Below the pieces are notes generated by a model. That model was not told the origin of the DNA. It saw nothing but the letters and a program-made list of their open reading frames with translations, and did no database searches. Shown here piece by piece: positions 15,982 to 23,296 of a stretch of 64,000 nt of DNA. The stretch lies in IMG/VR virus record IMGVR_UViG_3300025769_000077, positions 34,406 to 98,405 of that record. One strand, written 5' to 3'. The number at the start of each line of letters is the position of its first letter. Position 1 is the first letter of the stretch. This DNA comes from a virus. The position numbers and the translations under genes are program-made.

Positions 15982-16144
15982 AAGACTTATTGAGTTAATA
16001 GAGTCAGGACTCAGTGAGAGAGAAGCAGTAAATAAATTATATAATGACCGATTATCGAAAAGTAGACGCGCTGAATCAAAGCAGTCTAAAATTACTACAA
16101 GCAGATCAGGATCCTTTGCTATTCAAAAAAGAACGAGATCCTAG
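15968..16144 (+). CDS. Possible small helical protein (58 aa)
   Basis: An ATG at 15968 overlaps the RusA-like stop and opens 58 codons to TAG at 16142-16144. The first 30 residues (TKRLIELIESGLSEREAVNK) look like a real helix-turn-helix-type segment. The rest is Ser/Arg/Lys-rich and overlaps the exonuclease gene by 101 bases, so the frame there may be shadow. Uncertain. Confidence 0.3.
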   Translation: MSMTKRLIELIESGLSEREAVNKLYNDRLSKSRRAESKQSKITTSRSGSFAIQKRTRS

Positions 16145-16973
16145 TATCGCACCATGGTTTATATTTGGACAACTAGTTGATGTCCTTTTATTAGAACCAG
16201 ACAATTTTACAGATTATTTTTTTACCTGTAAAGATTATGAAGTACCTTCAGATACAATTAGAAAGATTGTAGATAATGTTTATGCTAATTCACCAGAAGG
16301 TGAATTGAAAGATAAAGATATAGATACAGTACTTAATAATATCGATTGGTATAACAATTGGAAACCTGCAACTAGAAAGAAGAAAGTTATTGATGAAGGA
16401 ACTACTTATTTCAACAATTTGAAAAGTGGTAAACTTATAGTTAAAGCTTCTGAAGTAAGATATGCAGGACAGTGTGTTGAGAAAATTAAATCAAATCCTT
16501 ATTGCTCTAGTTTATTGAATTCATTTGAACCTAAAGTTCAGATATATTTCAATTATAGAGATATAGATTGTAAAGCGGAACTTGATTTTATAGTAAGAAT
16601 CAACAATACAATAATACCTGTTGATGTTAAAACAACAAGTAAAGGTATTTATGACTTTAAGTATAGTTTCTATAAATATAGATACGATGTACAAGCAGCA
16701 TTCTACACCTTAGCATTGGAAAAACAATTTCCTGATGCTATAATTGCACCTTATGTTTTTATTGTGGTAGATAAAGATACACAGGATGTAATGGTCTTTG
16801 AAACAACAAAGAATGTTATTAAAGGTGGTAAAGAAGGATTCATGTCTAAAACCGGTAAAATATATGAAGGTTACGACAAAATGATTGACAGATATATATT
16901 TCATGAAGAGTTTGGATATGATTATCCAATGGAGTATATGGTCAATGGTGTTAGTACAATTGATTTAATATGA
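16044..16973 (+). CDS. PD-(D/E)XK exonuclease, RecB/lambda-exo-like
   Basis: 309 residues. The N-terminal half includes FIFGQLVDVLLLEP, typical of phage RecE/Cas4-like nucleases. The catalytic core is CKAELDFIV, then IIPVDVKTT (the D...DxK pair), followed by KYRYDVQAAFYT, the QxxxY-type motif of this group. It would resect DNA ends to feed the Sak4-like annealing system. It overlaps the next gene by 4 bases. Confidence 0.83.
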   Translation: MTDYRKVDALNQSSLKLLQADQDPLLFKKERDPSIAPWFIFGQLVDVLLLEPDNFTDYFFTCKDYEVPSDTIRKIVDNVYANSPEGELKDKDIDTVLNNIDWYNNWKPATRKKKVIDEGTTYFNNLKSGKLIVKASEVRYAGQCVEKIKSNPYCSSLLNSFEPKVQIYFNYRDIDCKAELDFIVRINNTIIPVDVKTTSKGIYDFKYSFYKYRYDVQAAFYTLALEKQFPDAIIAPYVFIVVDKDTQDVMVFETTKNVIKGGKEGFMSKTGKIYEGYDKMIDRYIFHEEFGYDYPMEYMVNGVSTIDLI

Positions 16974-17500
16974 GAAGAACTAAAACTTATGGATTTTTAC
17001 TACCTTTATTAAAAATAAGTAAATTATCTTTTCAAAACAGGGTAATAAATGCTTATTTAGGAGATGATGAGTTCGACGGAGATCCTACTTATCGTATTTT
17101 TGTAGTTCACAGTAACTACCAAGATTCAAAGTTTTCCGAATGGGAAAACCAATTAATGAATTTAGATCATATTGTAGCAAGCTATGATATAAATGAATCA
17201 CAACAGTGTGTCAAAGTATTTGACATACCTGAAGAATTCCATAGGGATTATGAAAAGTTTTTATCGGGGAAATATTCTGAAATGTCTTTAGCTGCACAGA
17301 AAACAGTTGAATCATTTCATGGGGATAAATTCTATACAATGGTCTTTACTAAAGACCCTAAAAGAAAAGCTTATGTAGAAGCTTTAATAGGACAAAAAAT
17401 AGGAAAACAAGAAGTACACAGTATACCCAATATACAACAAGAGACTCTAGATAAAGAAAAGAAAACAAAAATTAAAAATATATCACATGTTAAGTCATGA
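16970..17500 (+). CDS. Unknown protein (176 aa)
   Basis: A soluble alpha/beta protein with an acidic first half (GDDEFDGDPTYRIFVVH) and a Lys-rich tail. It starts in an ATGA overlap with the exonuclease gene and overlaps ung by 14 bases. No motif; position suggests DNA repair or recombination. Confidence 0.72.
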   Translation: MRRTKTYGFLLPLLKISKLSFQNRVINAYLGDDEFDGDPTYRIFVVHSNYQDSKFSEWENQLMNLDHIVASYDINESQQCVKVFDIPEEFHRDYEKFLSGKYSEMSLAAQKTVESFHGDKFYTMVFTKDPKRKAYVEALIGQKIGKQEVHSIPNIQQETLDKEKKTKIKNISHVKS

Positions 17501-18197
17501 ATTTTATGAAAACAAGATTCATAAGAATTGGTTGTCTAAATACGATGACTTCTTCTTAGGTGACGACATGCAAAAAGCATTTAAAGACGTTGTAACGGAC
17601 GCAAAACAGTTTAAGATATATCCAAAGTCATTGGATATGTTTAACGCGTTTAAATACGATCCTAACAACGTTAAAGTCGTAATCTTAGGACAAGACCCTT
17701 ATCATAATTTTATGAATGGTAAAGCAGTAGCTCATGGTCTTTCCTTTTCGTATAAAAAAGCTTCTAATATAGATGCATACGAACCACCTTCTCTTCGTAA
17801 TATACTTAGAGAAGTAGAAACAGATATTTATGATGGTATGCAATTAGTACCTGGAGATACTAATTTAACAAGGTGGGCTGAACAAGGAGTATTACTTCTT
17901 AATACAGCATTAACCGTAAGAGCAGGTCAAGCAGGAAGTCATACAAATATTTGGAAAAAACCTATAAAGTTATTTATAGAACAATTTTCTAAAGATAATC
18001 CACATGTTATATGGATGTTATGGGGAAATCATGCTAAATCATTTAAGGATATAATTACACCTGGTCATATACTTGAATCAGGTCATCCTTCTCCTTTATC
18101 AGCTAATAAAGGATTATGGTTTGGTAATAAGCATTTCAGTAAAGCAAATGATATAATAGAAAAGCAAAATGGAAAAGATTACATTATTAAGTGGTAG
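17487..18197 (+). CDS. ung: Uracil-DNA glycosylase, family 1
   Basis: 236 residues with both family-1 signatures: GQDPYH (68-73, D70 the catalytic Asp) and HPSPLS (200-205, H200). NTALTVRAGQAGSH and WMLWGN also match the family. It removes uracil from DNA. UDG genes are known from crAss-like phages. G+C rises slightly at its start relative to the preceding gene. It overlaps both neighbours. Confidence 0.95.
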   Translation: MLSHEFYENKIHKNWLSKYDDFFLGDDMQKAFKDVVTDAKQFKIYPKSLDMFNAFKYDPNNVKVVILGQDPYHNFMNGKAVAHGLSFSYKKASNIDAYEPPSLRNILREVETDIYDGMQLVPGDTNLTRWAEQGVLLLNTALTVRAGQAGSHTNIWKKPIKLFIEQFSKDNPHVIWMLWGNHAKSFKDIITPGHILESGHPSPLSANKGLWFGNKHFSKANDIIEKQNGKDYIIKW

Positions 18198-18531
18198 TGA
18201 ATTAGTATTTGACAAACACATTACTCTCGTTGACAAGAACAACAACAAGACTAATTTAGGTTTTATTACCGGTGATACTTATTTTAAAAATGAAAAAGAA
18301 TCTGGTAAACTTAAAAGACCTACTCTTGCTTGGACTGTATTAATGGAGATATATGAGAAGGTAAATCGTGTAGTATACGTTACTGATAAGTACACATATA
18401 CTTTTGATAAACCAGCTCATGATAATCCTATTATTAGAACATATCAAGGAGAGAGAAAAATAGTAATTCCAATTAAAAATTTTAAAGTAGAAGACAATGT
18501 TAAGGAAGCAAGTACAAGTAGTCAAGGTTAA
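18169..18531 (+). CDS. Unknown protein (120 aa)
   Basis: A beta-rich soluble protein with repeated Lys/Thr strands and a Ser/Thr/Gly-rich tail. It starts 29 bases before the ung stop. The pattern of short strands would fit a beta barrel, but no family is recognised. Confidence 0.68.
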   Translation: MEKITLLSGSELVFDKHITLVDKNNNKTNLGFITGDTYFKNEKESGKLKRPTLAWTVLMEIYEKVNRVVYVTDKYTYTFDKPAHDNPIIRTYQGERKIVIPIKNFKVEDNVKEASTSSQG

Positions 18532-18715
18532 TACCATGGCTGATGGAACAGTTCGTCTAACCATAGACTTATTAAGTGGTGATGGAGATGACATGAAAAC
18601 AGCTTATGAGATGATTAATGAGGGAGAAGTAACAATGATACTTACTCCTACTGAAACATTACCTCAAGCTATTATTGATGTAGGAAGAAGTTTAAGTGAT
18701 GAAGAATCACACTAA
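18497..18715 (+). CDS. Small unknown protein (72 aa)
   Basis: Starts at 18497, or at the in-frame ATG 18536. The earlier start keeps a beta hairpin intact (VQVVKVNTMADGTVRLTIDL) and the overlap with the upstream gene is usual here. The rest is an acidic helix (DDMKTAYEMI) and a strand. No family is recognised. Confidence 0.62.
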   Translation: MLRKQVQVVKVNTMADGTVRLTIDLLSGDGDDMKTAYEMINEGEVTMILTPTETLPQAIIDVGRSLSDEESH

Positions 18716-18971
18716 GTTATACCTAGATACGTTTAATTATTCAACTGCAGATTGGATTCCGTGCGAAATGTGCGGATCCACTGCTGTTGATATTCATCAC
18801 ATCGATGCAAGAGGACAAGGTGGAGATCCACAAGGTAAAAAAGATGTTATAGAAAATCTTATGGCAGTTTGTAGAAATTGTCACATCAAATATGGTGATA
18901 AAAAACAGTATAAACAATTATTAAAAGAAGTACATGGGAAATTCATGGAGAAGAAAATACGCAGAAGCTAA
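18696..18971 (+). CDS. HNH-type nuclease domain protein
   Basis: 91 residues built around one HNH/zinc site: C23-x2-C26, the HH pair H34-H35 in DIHHID, N54 in IENL, and C59-x2-C62-H63. The motif order is that of small phage HNH endonucleases. It could be a free-standing mobile nuclease or, less likely here, a packaging helper, since the terminase is not adjacent. It overlaps the upstream gene by 20 bases. Confidence 0.8.
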   Translation: MMKNHTKLYLDTFNYSTADWIPCEMCGSTAVDIHHIDARGQGGDPQGKKDVIENLMAVCRNCHIKYGDKKQYKQLLKEVHGKFMEKKIRRS

Positions 18972-19071
18972 GAAAAAGTTTACGCGTGAGAATCGTGGTA
19001 GAAAAATAGTAATGAAAAAAGACAGAGATGATAACAGCCAAGGATCCAAACAATTTAAAGTGGGTGGTTAA
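18934..19071 (+). CDS. Small very basic protein (45 aa)
   Basis: An ATG at 18934 inside the HNH gene opens 45 codons to TAA at 19069-19071. The product is rich in Arg and Lys (SWRRKYAEAKKKFTRENRGR) and likely binds nucleic acid if made. It overlaps the next gene by 44 bases. Uncertain, because the overlap is long at both ends. Confidence 0.4.
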   Translation: MGNSWRRKYAEAKKKFTRENRGRKIVMKKDRDDNSQGSKQFKVGG

Positions 19072-19351
19072 TTTTAACCATCTTACTGATAGACAAAAAG
19101 CTGTAGTTGCTTACTATAATGCTATTGTACATTTTATGGGAAATACTCCTAATGATTCTACTTTAGGAGCTAAAATAAGAACATTATTTCAAGAAAAAGA
19201 TGTAGTGGTATTAGGAAATAATTTATATAAAGAAAGTAAAACTCCTTGTACTTGTGAATGTCATTCATCTAATGAAACAATTGTTCATTTTACAGCATGT
19301 TGTAACAATGAAGAAGTAGTTACTTATTTACCTTTAAATGAAATAATATGA
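19028..19351 (+). CDS. Cys-rich unknown protein (107 aa)
   Basis: A helical first half followed by a Cys/His cluster (CTCECHSS, then HFTACCNN), which could bind one zinc ion. No family is recognised. It overlaps the next gene by 4 bases (ATGA). Confidence 0.7.
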   Translation: MITAKDPNNLKWVVNFNHLTDRQKAVVAYYNAIVHFMGNTPNDSTLGAKIRTLFQEKDVVVLGNNLYKESKTPCTCECHSSNETIVHFTACCNNEEVVTYLPLNEII

Positions 19352-19731
19352 AAAAAATATACTTAGCAATACCTTATACTGGTATGGAAGAATCTGCTTA
19401 TAAACAAGCAACTGAGATTACAGCATTGTTACTTAAATTAGGTAACTTAAATGTATTTAGTCCTATTACTCATTCACACCCTTTACATGCTGATTACGGA
19501 GTAGAAGGTACATGGGATTTTTGGTCTAAGATTGATTACCAATTTATAGATTGGTGTGACGAAGTATGGGTAGTTCACCCTAGAGAAGGTTTATCTAAAG
19601 TATTTTCATCTACCGGTGTAACAGCTGAAGTTAAATATGCAGAAGAGAACAATAAACCTGTAAAGGTATTACACATAGAAACAGTAATTGAAATGCTTAG
19701 AATTAAAGAACAAATTGAACAAGATGAGTAA
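19348..19731 (+). CDS. DUF1937-like nucleoside 2-deoxyribosyltransferase-fold protein
   Basis: 127 residues with KIYLAIPYTG at the start, FSPITHSHP in the middle, WDFW plus an IDWCDEVWVV strand, and STGVTAEVKYAEE near the end. This order matches DUF1937 and the nucleoside 2-deoxyribosyltransferase fold, with a Glu in the last motif as likely nucleophile. It may move deoxyribose between bases or cleave modified nucleotides. It sits next to a second nucleotide-pool gene. Confidence 0.72.
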   Translation: MKKIYLAIPYTGMEESAYKQATEITALLLKLGNLNVFSPITHSHPLHADYGVEGTWDFWSKIDYQFIDWCDEVWVVHPREGLSKVFSSTGVTAEVKYAEENNKPVKVLHIETVIEMLRIKEQIEQDE

Positions 19732-20035
19732 AGGAAGTAGATTCAATATTAATAAACCTAAATACTCTATTCTTAGTTTAAAAGAGTTAGAACCAGGTGT
19801 AAGAGTATTGGAATTTGGTGCAGAAAAATATTCAAGAGACAATTGGAAAAAAGGATTAAAGTTTTCTGAAATACTTGATTCTATGATGAGACATATTTCT
19901 GCATTACAATCTGGTGAATGGTTTGACCAAGAATCAAAATTACCTCACATTGGTCACATCCAATGTAATGCTTTATTTTTGGGTTGCAAGAATAACACGA
20001 TAGATTTAAAATTTGAAGATGGAAACAGTATATAA
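19724..20035 (+). CDS. dATP/dGTP diphosphohydrolase-like protein
   Basis: About 103 residues from ATG 19724, which overlaps the upstream stop by 8 bases; an in-frame ATG at 19688 is less likely. The pattern GAEKYSRDNWKKG, MMRHISALQSGEWFD and LPHIGHIQCNALFL matches the all-alpha family annotated as dATP/dGTP diphosphohydrolase (DUF5664). The His and Glu residues are in place for metal binding. It would hydrolyse purine dNTPs and shift the dNTP pool. Confidence 0.72.
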   Translation: MSKGSRFNINKPKYSILSLKELEPGVRVLEFGAEKYSRDNWKKGLKFSEILDSMMRHISALQSGEWFDQESKLPHIGHIQCNALFLGCKNNTIDLKFEDGNSI

Positions 20036-20117
20036 ACGGGATAGTAAGGGTAAACTACGTTATCTTAAGGTTTATACAGAAGTGGTGAACAACATGGTAT
20101 GCTATCAAGGTAAATAG
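20019..20117 (+). CDS. Tiny ORF (32 aa), possible DNA ligase N-terminal remnant
   Basis: An ATG at 20019 opens 32 codons to TAG at 20115-20117, overlapping the previous gene by 17 bases. The product begins METVYKRDSKGKLRYLKVY. The run YKRDSKGK recalls the start of some phage ATP-dependent DNA ligases, so it may be the remnant of a lost ligase. No downstream ligase motif (KxDG) is present in any frame nearby. Confidence 0.35.
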   Translation: METVYKRDSKGKLRYLKVYTEVVNNMVCYQGK

Positions 20118-20124
20118 ATTTTTT

Positions 20125-20988
20125 ATGAATTACAAACATCAAAAAACAAAAACACTTACAATTAAAAATAATGGTAGGAGTAGCGATTTTGTTACTCCTA
20201 ATTTTATACTAGGTTGTGAAGGCGGATGTCAGTATTGTTACGTAGAAAGATGGAATAGACCATCTATTTACTTTAACAGTAACGTTGATCAAATACTTCA
20301 GAGTATTAAAACTCATAGTGAGAGTTTAAGTCAAAAGCAACCAAATCAAGTAGATCCTAAATACTGGACTTACGATATTGGTTGTTCAACTGATGTTACT
20401 CTTTATTGGAATAAATATCCATTTGATAAAATTCTTAAGTACTTTAGGGATAATGGAATAAAATCTACATTCGCTACTAAGTATGTGAACAAGAAGATGT
20501 TAAGAGAAGCTCAAGCTAATGAGCAAAATCGAATAAGATTCAGTTTATCTCATGAACGTGTAAGAATGGGACTTGAACCTAAAACTACATCTATTCCATT
20601 ACGTATTGATGCTGTAAATTATGCAGTTGAGCATGGTTGGGATACTCATCTTAATTTTAGTCCTATTGTTTACTTTTCGGGTTGGTTAGATCTTTATCGA
20701 GAATTGTTTATAGATCTCGATAGAAATGTTATTAACAAGAAGAATGTAAAATGCGAATGTATTTTTCTTACTCATCATAAAGGACTTCATGAAAGAAACA
20801 TTTTAGATCCTCAAAAAGCAAAATTTGAATCTGTTTTATGGAACGAGTCTATTCAACAAAATAAAGTTTCAAATTATGGTGGAGAAAATGTTCGATACAA
20901 GTACATCTTAAAAAATGAGATGATTGAAGAATTTAAATTTCTTCATCAAGAACTTATACCATGGTGTGAAATAAGATACATTTTTTAA
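20125..20988 (+). CDS. Radical SAM protein, spore photoproduct lyase-like
   Basis: 287 residues. The iron-sulfur site GCEGGCQYCYVERW gives C31-x3-C35-x2-C38, the radical SAM signature. The flanking residues, IGCSTDVTLYW and FSLSHERVR, and the later HLNFSPIVYF strand resemble spore photoproduct lyase-type enzymes, which repair a UV thymine dimer. The protein is shorter than SPL (about 340 residues) and the C-terminal Cys that donates hydrogen in SPL cannot be assigned with certainty (a Cys occurs in IPWCEIRY at the end). It could repair or modify DNA. Confidence 0.75.
   Translation: MNYKHQKTKTLTIKNNGRSSDFVTPNFILGCEGGCQYCYVERWNRPSIYFNSNVDQILQSIKTHSESLSQKQPNQVDPKYWTYDIGCSTDVTLYWNKYPFDKILKYFRDNGIKSTFATKYVNKKMLREAQANEQNRIRFSLSHERVRMGLEPKTTSIPLRIDAVNYAVEHGWDTHLNFSPIVYFSGWLDLYRELFIDLDRNVINKKNVKCECIFLTHHKGLHERNILDPQKAKFESVLWNESIQQNKVSNYGGENVRYKYILKNEMIEEFKFLHQELIPWCEIRYIF
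20175..20200 (+). repeat. Hairpin inside the start of the radical SAM gene
   Basis: An 8-pair stem TAGGAGTA (20175-20182) with TACTCCTA (20193-20200) closes a 10-base loop and is followed by ATTTTAT, 50 bases into the gene. It is the third such hairpin placed just inside a gene. Confidence 0.4.
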
Positions 20989-21015
20989 TGAAATTTTAAT
21001 TAAGAGCTGAGATAG

Positions 21016-21198
21016 ATGAACGCTTATAAACTTAATTCTAAATCTAATTACTACATAAGATCTCTAATATGTAAACATTTTAACATTGGATTTTCTGAAG
21101 TCTATAGACAAATTAAAAGTATTGAAGTTAAAGAAGACATAATTGTAGAAACTAAAGACTTTGGTAAATACAAATTAATGTTAGAAAGATATGAGTAA
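21016..21198 (+). CDS. Small basic unknown protein (60 aa)
   Basis: A Lys/Tyr-rich product with no motif. It lies 27 bases after the radical SAM gene and overlaps the next gene by 8 bases. Probably real because of the overlap. Confidence 0.6.
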   Translation: MNAYKLNSKSNYYIRSLICKHFNIGFSEVYRQIKSIEVKEDIIVETKDFGKYKLMLERYE

Positions 21199-21403
21199 AA
21201 GAGTACTAATTAAAGTACAAAATCCTGATAATAATCCTCCTCCAAAGAAGGGTTATTACCAAGGTATTGTAACAGTAGGTGATAAAAAATCTGTAGAAAC
21301 AGTATATTGGACCGGTAAGATATTCACTCAAGAAGAGTGGAAGTCATGTAAAGTTATAGGATGGTTTAATGCTAGTGATATATTAGAAAAATATGCACCT
21401 TAA
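21191..21403 (+). CDS. Small unknown protein (70 aa)
   Basis: A beta-rich product with PPPKKGYYQGIVTVG and a paired-aromatic segment VYWTGKIFTQEEW. The layout resembles small phage proteins of SH3- or DUF551-like type, with a WxxxKVIGW-like stretch at the end, but the match is weak. It overlaps both neighbours. Confidence 0.6.
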   Translation: MSKRVLIKVQNPDNNPPPKKGYYQGIVTVGDKKSVETVYWTGKIFTQEEWKSCKVIGWFNASDILEKYAP

Positions 21404-21623
21404 CGAAGAAATTCTATTTATGGCATTTAGATATGCTTTAGGTAGACAAACATATGTAGTCAGTGATGTAGTTGAAACAATTATTAGAAATTGGGATGAA
21501 TTATCATCTAATGTACAACGCAGGATTAAAATGGAGATAGAAGAAGCTATATCAAAGAATATGGCTGGTCATGAAATGGATGTAAAAGAATGGAAAAAAA
21601 TATTGAAATGTATTTTAAAATAA
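21393..21623 (+). CDS. Small helical unknown protein (76 aa)
   Basis: A helical protein with FMAFRYALGRQTYVVSDV near the start and a charged helix after it. The RYALGR...Y..SDV pattern recurs in small phage proteins of unknown role. It overlaps the next small membrane protein gene by 16 bases. Confidence 0.65.
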   Translation: MHLNEEILFMAFRYALGRQTYVVSDVVETIIRNWDELSSNVQRRIKMEIEEAISKNMAGHEMDVKEWKKILKCILK

Positions 21624-21748
21624 TAGCATCAATAATTATTTTAATATGTTATTTTTTAATAGTTTTTGATGTAAATATTGATACTGAAGAAGGTTTTATT
21701 ATTTATTACACAGTTAATTTTAAACGTAAAAGTTACAAGTTATGGTAA
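21608..21748 (+). CDS. Small membrane protein (46 aa)
   Basis: An ATG at 21608 opens 46 codons to TAA at 21746-21748. Residues about 3-21 form one membrane segment (KIIASIIILICYFLIVF), followed by a short polar tail. It overlaps the previous gene by 16 bases and the next by 7. Function unknown. Confidence 0.55.
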   Translation: MYFKIIASIIILICYFLIVFDVNIDTEEGFIIYYTVNFKRKSYKLW

Positions 21749-22416
21749 TATGGCATATTAGTGATACACATGGAATGCATAATTATTTAACTGTTCCTAA
21801 AGGAATAGATATGATTATTCACAGTGGAGATGCTTCTAATTATATGGATCCTATTATAAATCACAATGAAATGTGGGATTTTAAAGAATGGTGGAACAAT
21901 TTAGAAGTAAAGTATAAGATCTATGTAGCAGGTAATCATGACACAAGTATTGAAAAAGGAATATTTAGTAAAAATAATTTAGAAAACAATGATAATTCTT
22001 TTTATCTTGAAAACGATGAAGTAGAGATAGAAGGATTAAAATTTTATGGTAGTCCTTATCAACCTTTATTTGGTAATTGGTCATTTCAAAGAGCTGATAA
22101 TAAGTTATTTAAGATGTGGGAAAATATACCGGAAGATACTGATATTCTTATTACACATGGACCACCTAAAGGTATACTTGACTTAGCTGAAAAACCTAAC
22201 CATACTTTAGAATACTGTGGAGATAAACATTTATTTAATAGAGTGATAAAAATTAAACCTAAATACCATCTATTTGGACATATACATAATAATGGAAACC
22301 AAATAAATGTTGGTAAAAGAGTTTACAATGATATTACTTTTGTTAATTCAGCAGCAGTTACAGATAGAAAATTTGATTTAGGTATAACTTATCATGGAAC
22401 AACAATAGAATTATGA
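21742..22416 (+). CDS. Calcineurin-like metallophosphoesterase
   Basis: 224 residues with the full metal-ligand order: WHISDTHG (D8, H10), IHSGDAS, VAGNHDTS, LITHGPP and LFGHIHNN. These enzymes hydrolyse phosphomono- or diesters; the GPPKGILD segment resembles small bacterial and phage phosphodiesterases. Substrate unknown: nucleotide, cyclic nucleotide or DNA ends are all possible. A cyclic-nucleotide target would make it an anti-defence enzyme, but no such evidence is visible. Confidence 0.85.
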   Translation: MVIWHISDTHGMHNYLTVPKGIDMIIHSGDASNYMDPIINHNEMWDFKEWWNNLEVKYKIYVAGNHDTSIEKGIFSKNNLENNDNSFYLENDEVEIEGLKFYGSPYQPLFGNWSFQRADNKLFKMWENIPEDTDILITHGPPKGILDLAEKPNHTLEYCGDKHLFNRVIKIKPKYHLFGHIHNNGNQINVGKRVYNDITFVNSAAVTDRKFDLGITYHGTTIEL

Positions 22417-22718
22417 GTATAAAAAATATAGTAAAGTTTAAAAAGCTTTTAAAAGAAGATGAAGAAGCTAAAGAATTTAATGAAAAACTTTATAAAGACG
22501 AATCAAGTTTTTATATGGACTATTTACTAAAAGATACTGTACAATTTAGTTTATGTTACATAAAAAATTATCACACTTTAGTATTACATAATCGTTACTC
22601 TTCACTAATTATTTTAGATGAAGAAGATAAGCAGTATTTTTTAAAAAAATATGTGACTCCTAAAGTACTTGAGTATGAAAGATTACAGAAAAAATTAAAT
22701 GATTTGAATGAAGATTAA
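22413..22718 (+). CDS. Small charged unknown protein (101 aa)
   Basis: A helix-rich, very charged product with a Tyr-rich middle segment. It starts in an ATGA overlap with the phosphoesterase gene, so the two may act together. No motif. Confidence 0.65.
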   Translation: MSIKNIVKFKKLLKEDEEAKEFNEKLYKDESSFYMDYLLKDTVQFSLCYIKNYHTLVLHNRYSSLIILDEEDKQYFLKKYVTPKVLEYERLQKKLNDLNED

Positions 22719-22721
22719 ATT

Positions 22722-23120
22722 ATGAAACAAACAGATTTAGAAGAAGTAAGAAAGTATAGGTTTTTTCAAGAATTTGATGAACCTATACTTTATGAACCAC
22801 ATGATACAAATACAGGAGAATCTTTATTAATATATGGTATATTTCCTTATCACTCAGTTACTTTAATTGGAGATAAAGTTACTAACCACACTAGAGATGA
22901 ATTTGCTGATATAGAATATCATTTAAGTAAGAATACTAAATATTTTATTACTAATAAATACTTAATAGTAGGAGATAAATATTGTATATATTGTCATGAT
23001 GGTCATGCTAGAAAAGGTGACTACACTAATATTAAAGATTATGACAATAGACATATAAGACCTATATATGTAGATGAAGATTGGAGTGAATATAAAAAGA
23101 AATTTAATTTAAAAAAATGA
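22722..23120 (+). CDS. Unknown protein (132 aa)
   Basis: A soluble alpha/beta product with a YCIYCHDGHARKGDY segment (two Cys, two His) that could bind a metal. Otherwise unrecognised. Its stop overlaps the next small gene's ATG (ATGA at 23117). Confidence 0.65.
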   Translation: MKQTDLEEVRKYRFFQEFDEPILYEPHDTNTGESLLIYGIFPYHSVTLIGDKVTNHTRDEFADIEYHLSKNTKYFITNKYLIVGDKYCIYCHDGHARKGDYTNIKDYDNRHIRPIYVDEDWSEYKKKFNLKK

Positions 23121-23296
23121 GAACAATTTTAATTTTAGTACTTTATTTATTCCTTATTATAGGAGAAATAAGATGTATTGTGAAAGCAATACAATGTAAC
23201 TGGGAACCAATTGGTAAAGCAGAAGTAATTTATACTGGAGCAGCTTTAACCGGATTAGGTTCAATTATAGGATGGTTTAATATTGAAGACAAATAA
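23117..23296 (+). CDS. Small membrane protein (59 aa)
   Basis: An ATG at 23117 overlaps the upstream stop and opens 59 codons to TAA at 23294-23296, directly followed by the MazG-like ATG. It has an N-terminal segment TILILVLYLFLIIG and a second, weaker one GAALTGLGSIIGWF, so probably two spans with both ends on one side. Holin-like in shape, but it is far from the lysis cluster and more likely a host-interaction protein. Confidence 0.55.
   Translation: MRTILILVLYLFLIIGEIRCIVKAIQCNWEPIGKAEVIYTGAALTGLGSIIGWFNIEDK

Noticed and set aside
19724-20035. 2-aminoadenine (Z) genome pathway
   Set aside because: Only a dATP/dGTP hydrolase-like gene is present; no PurZ-like protein is visible in the window.
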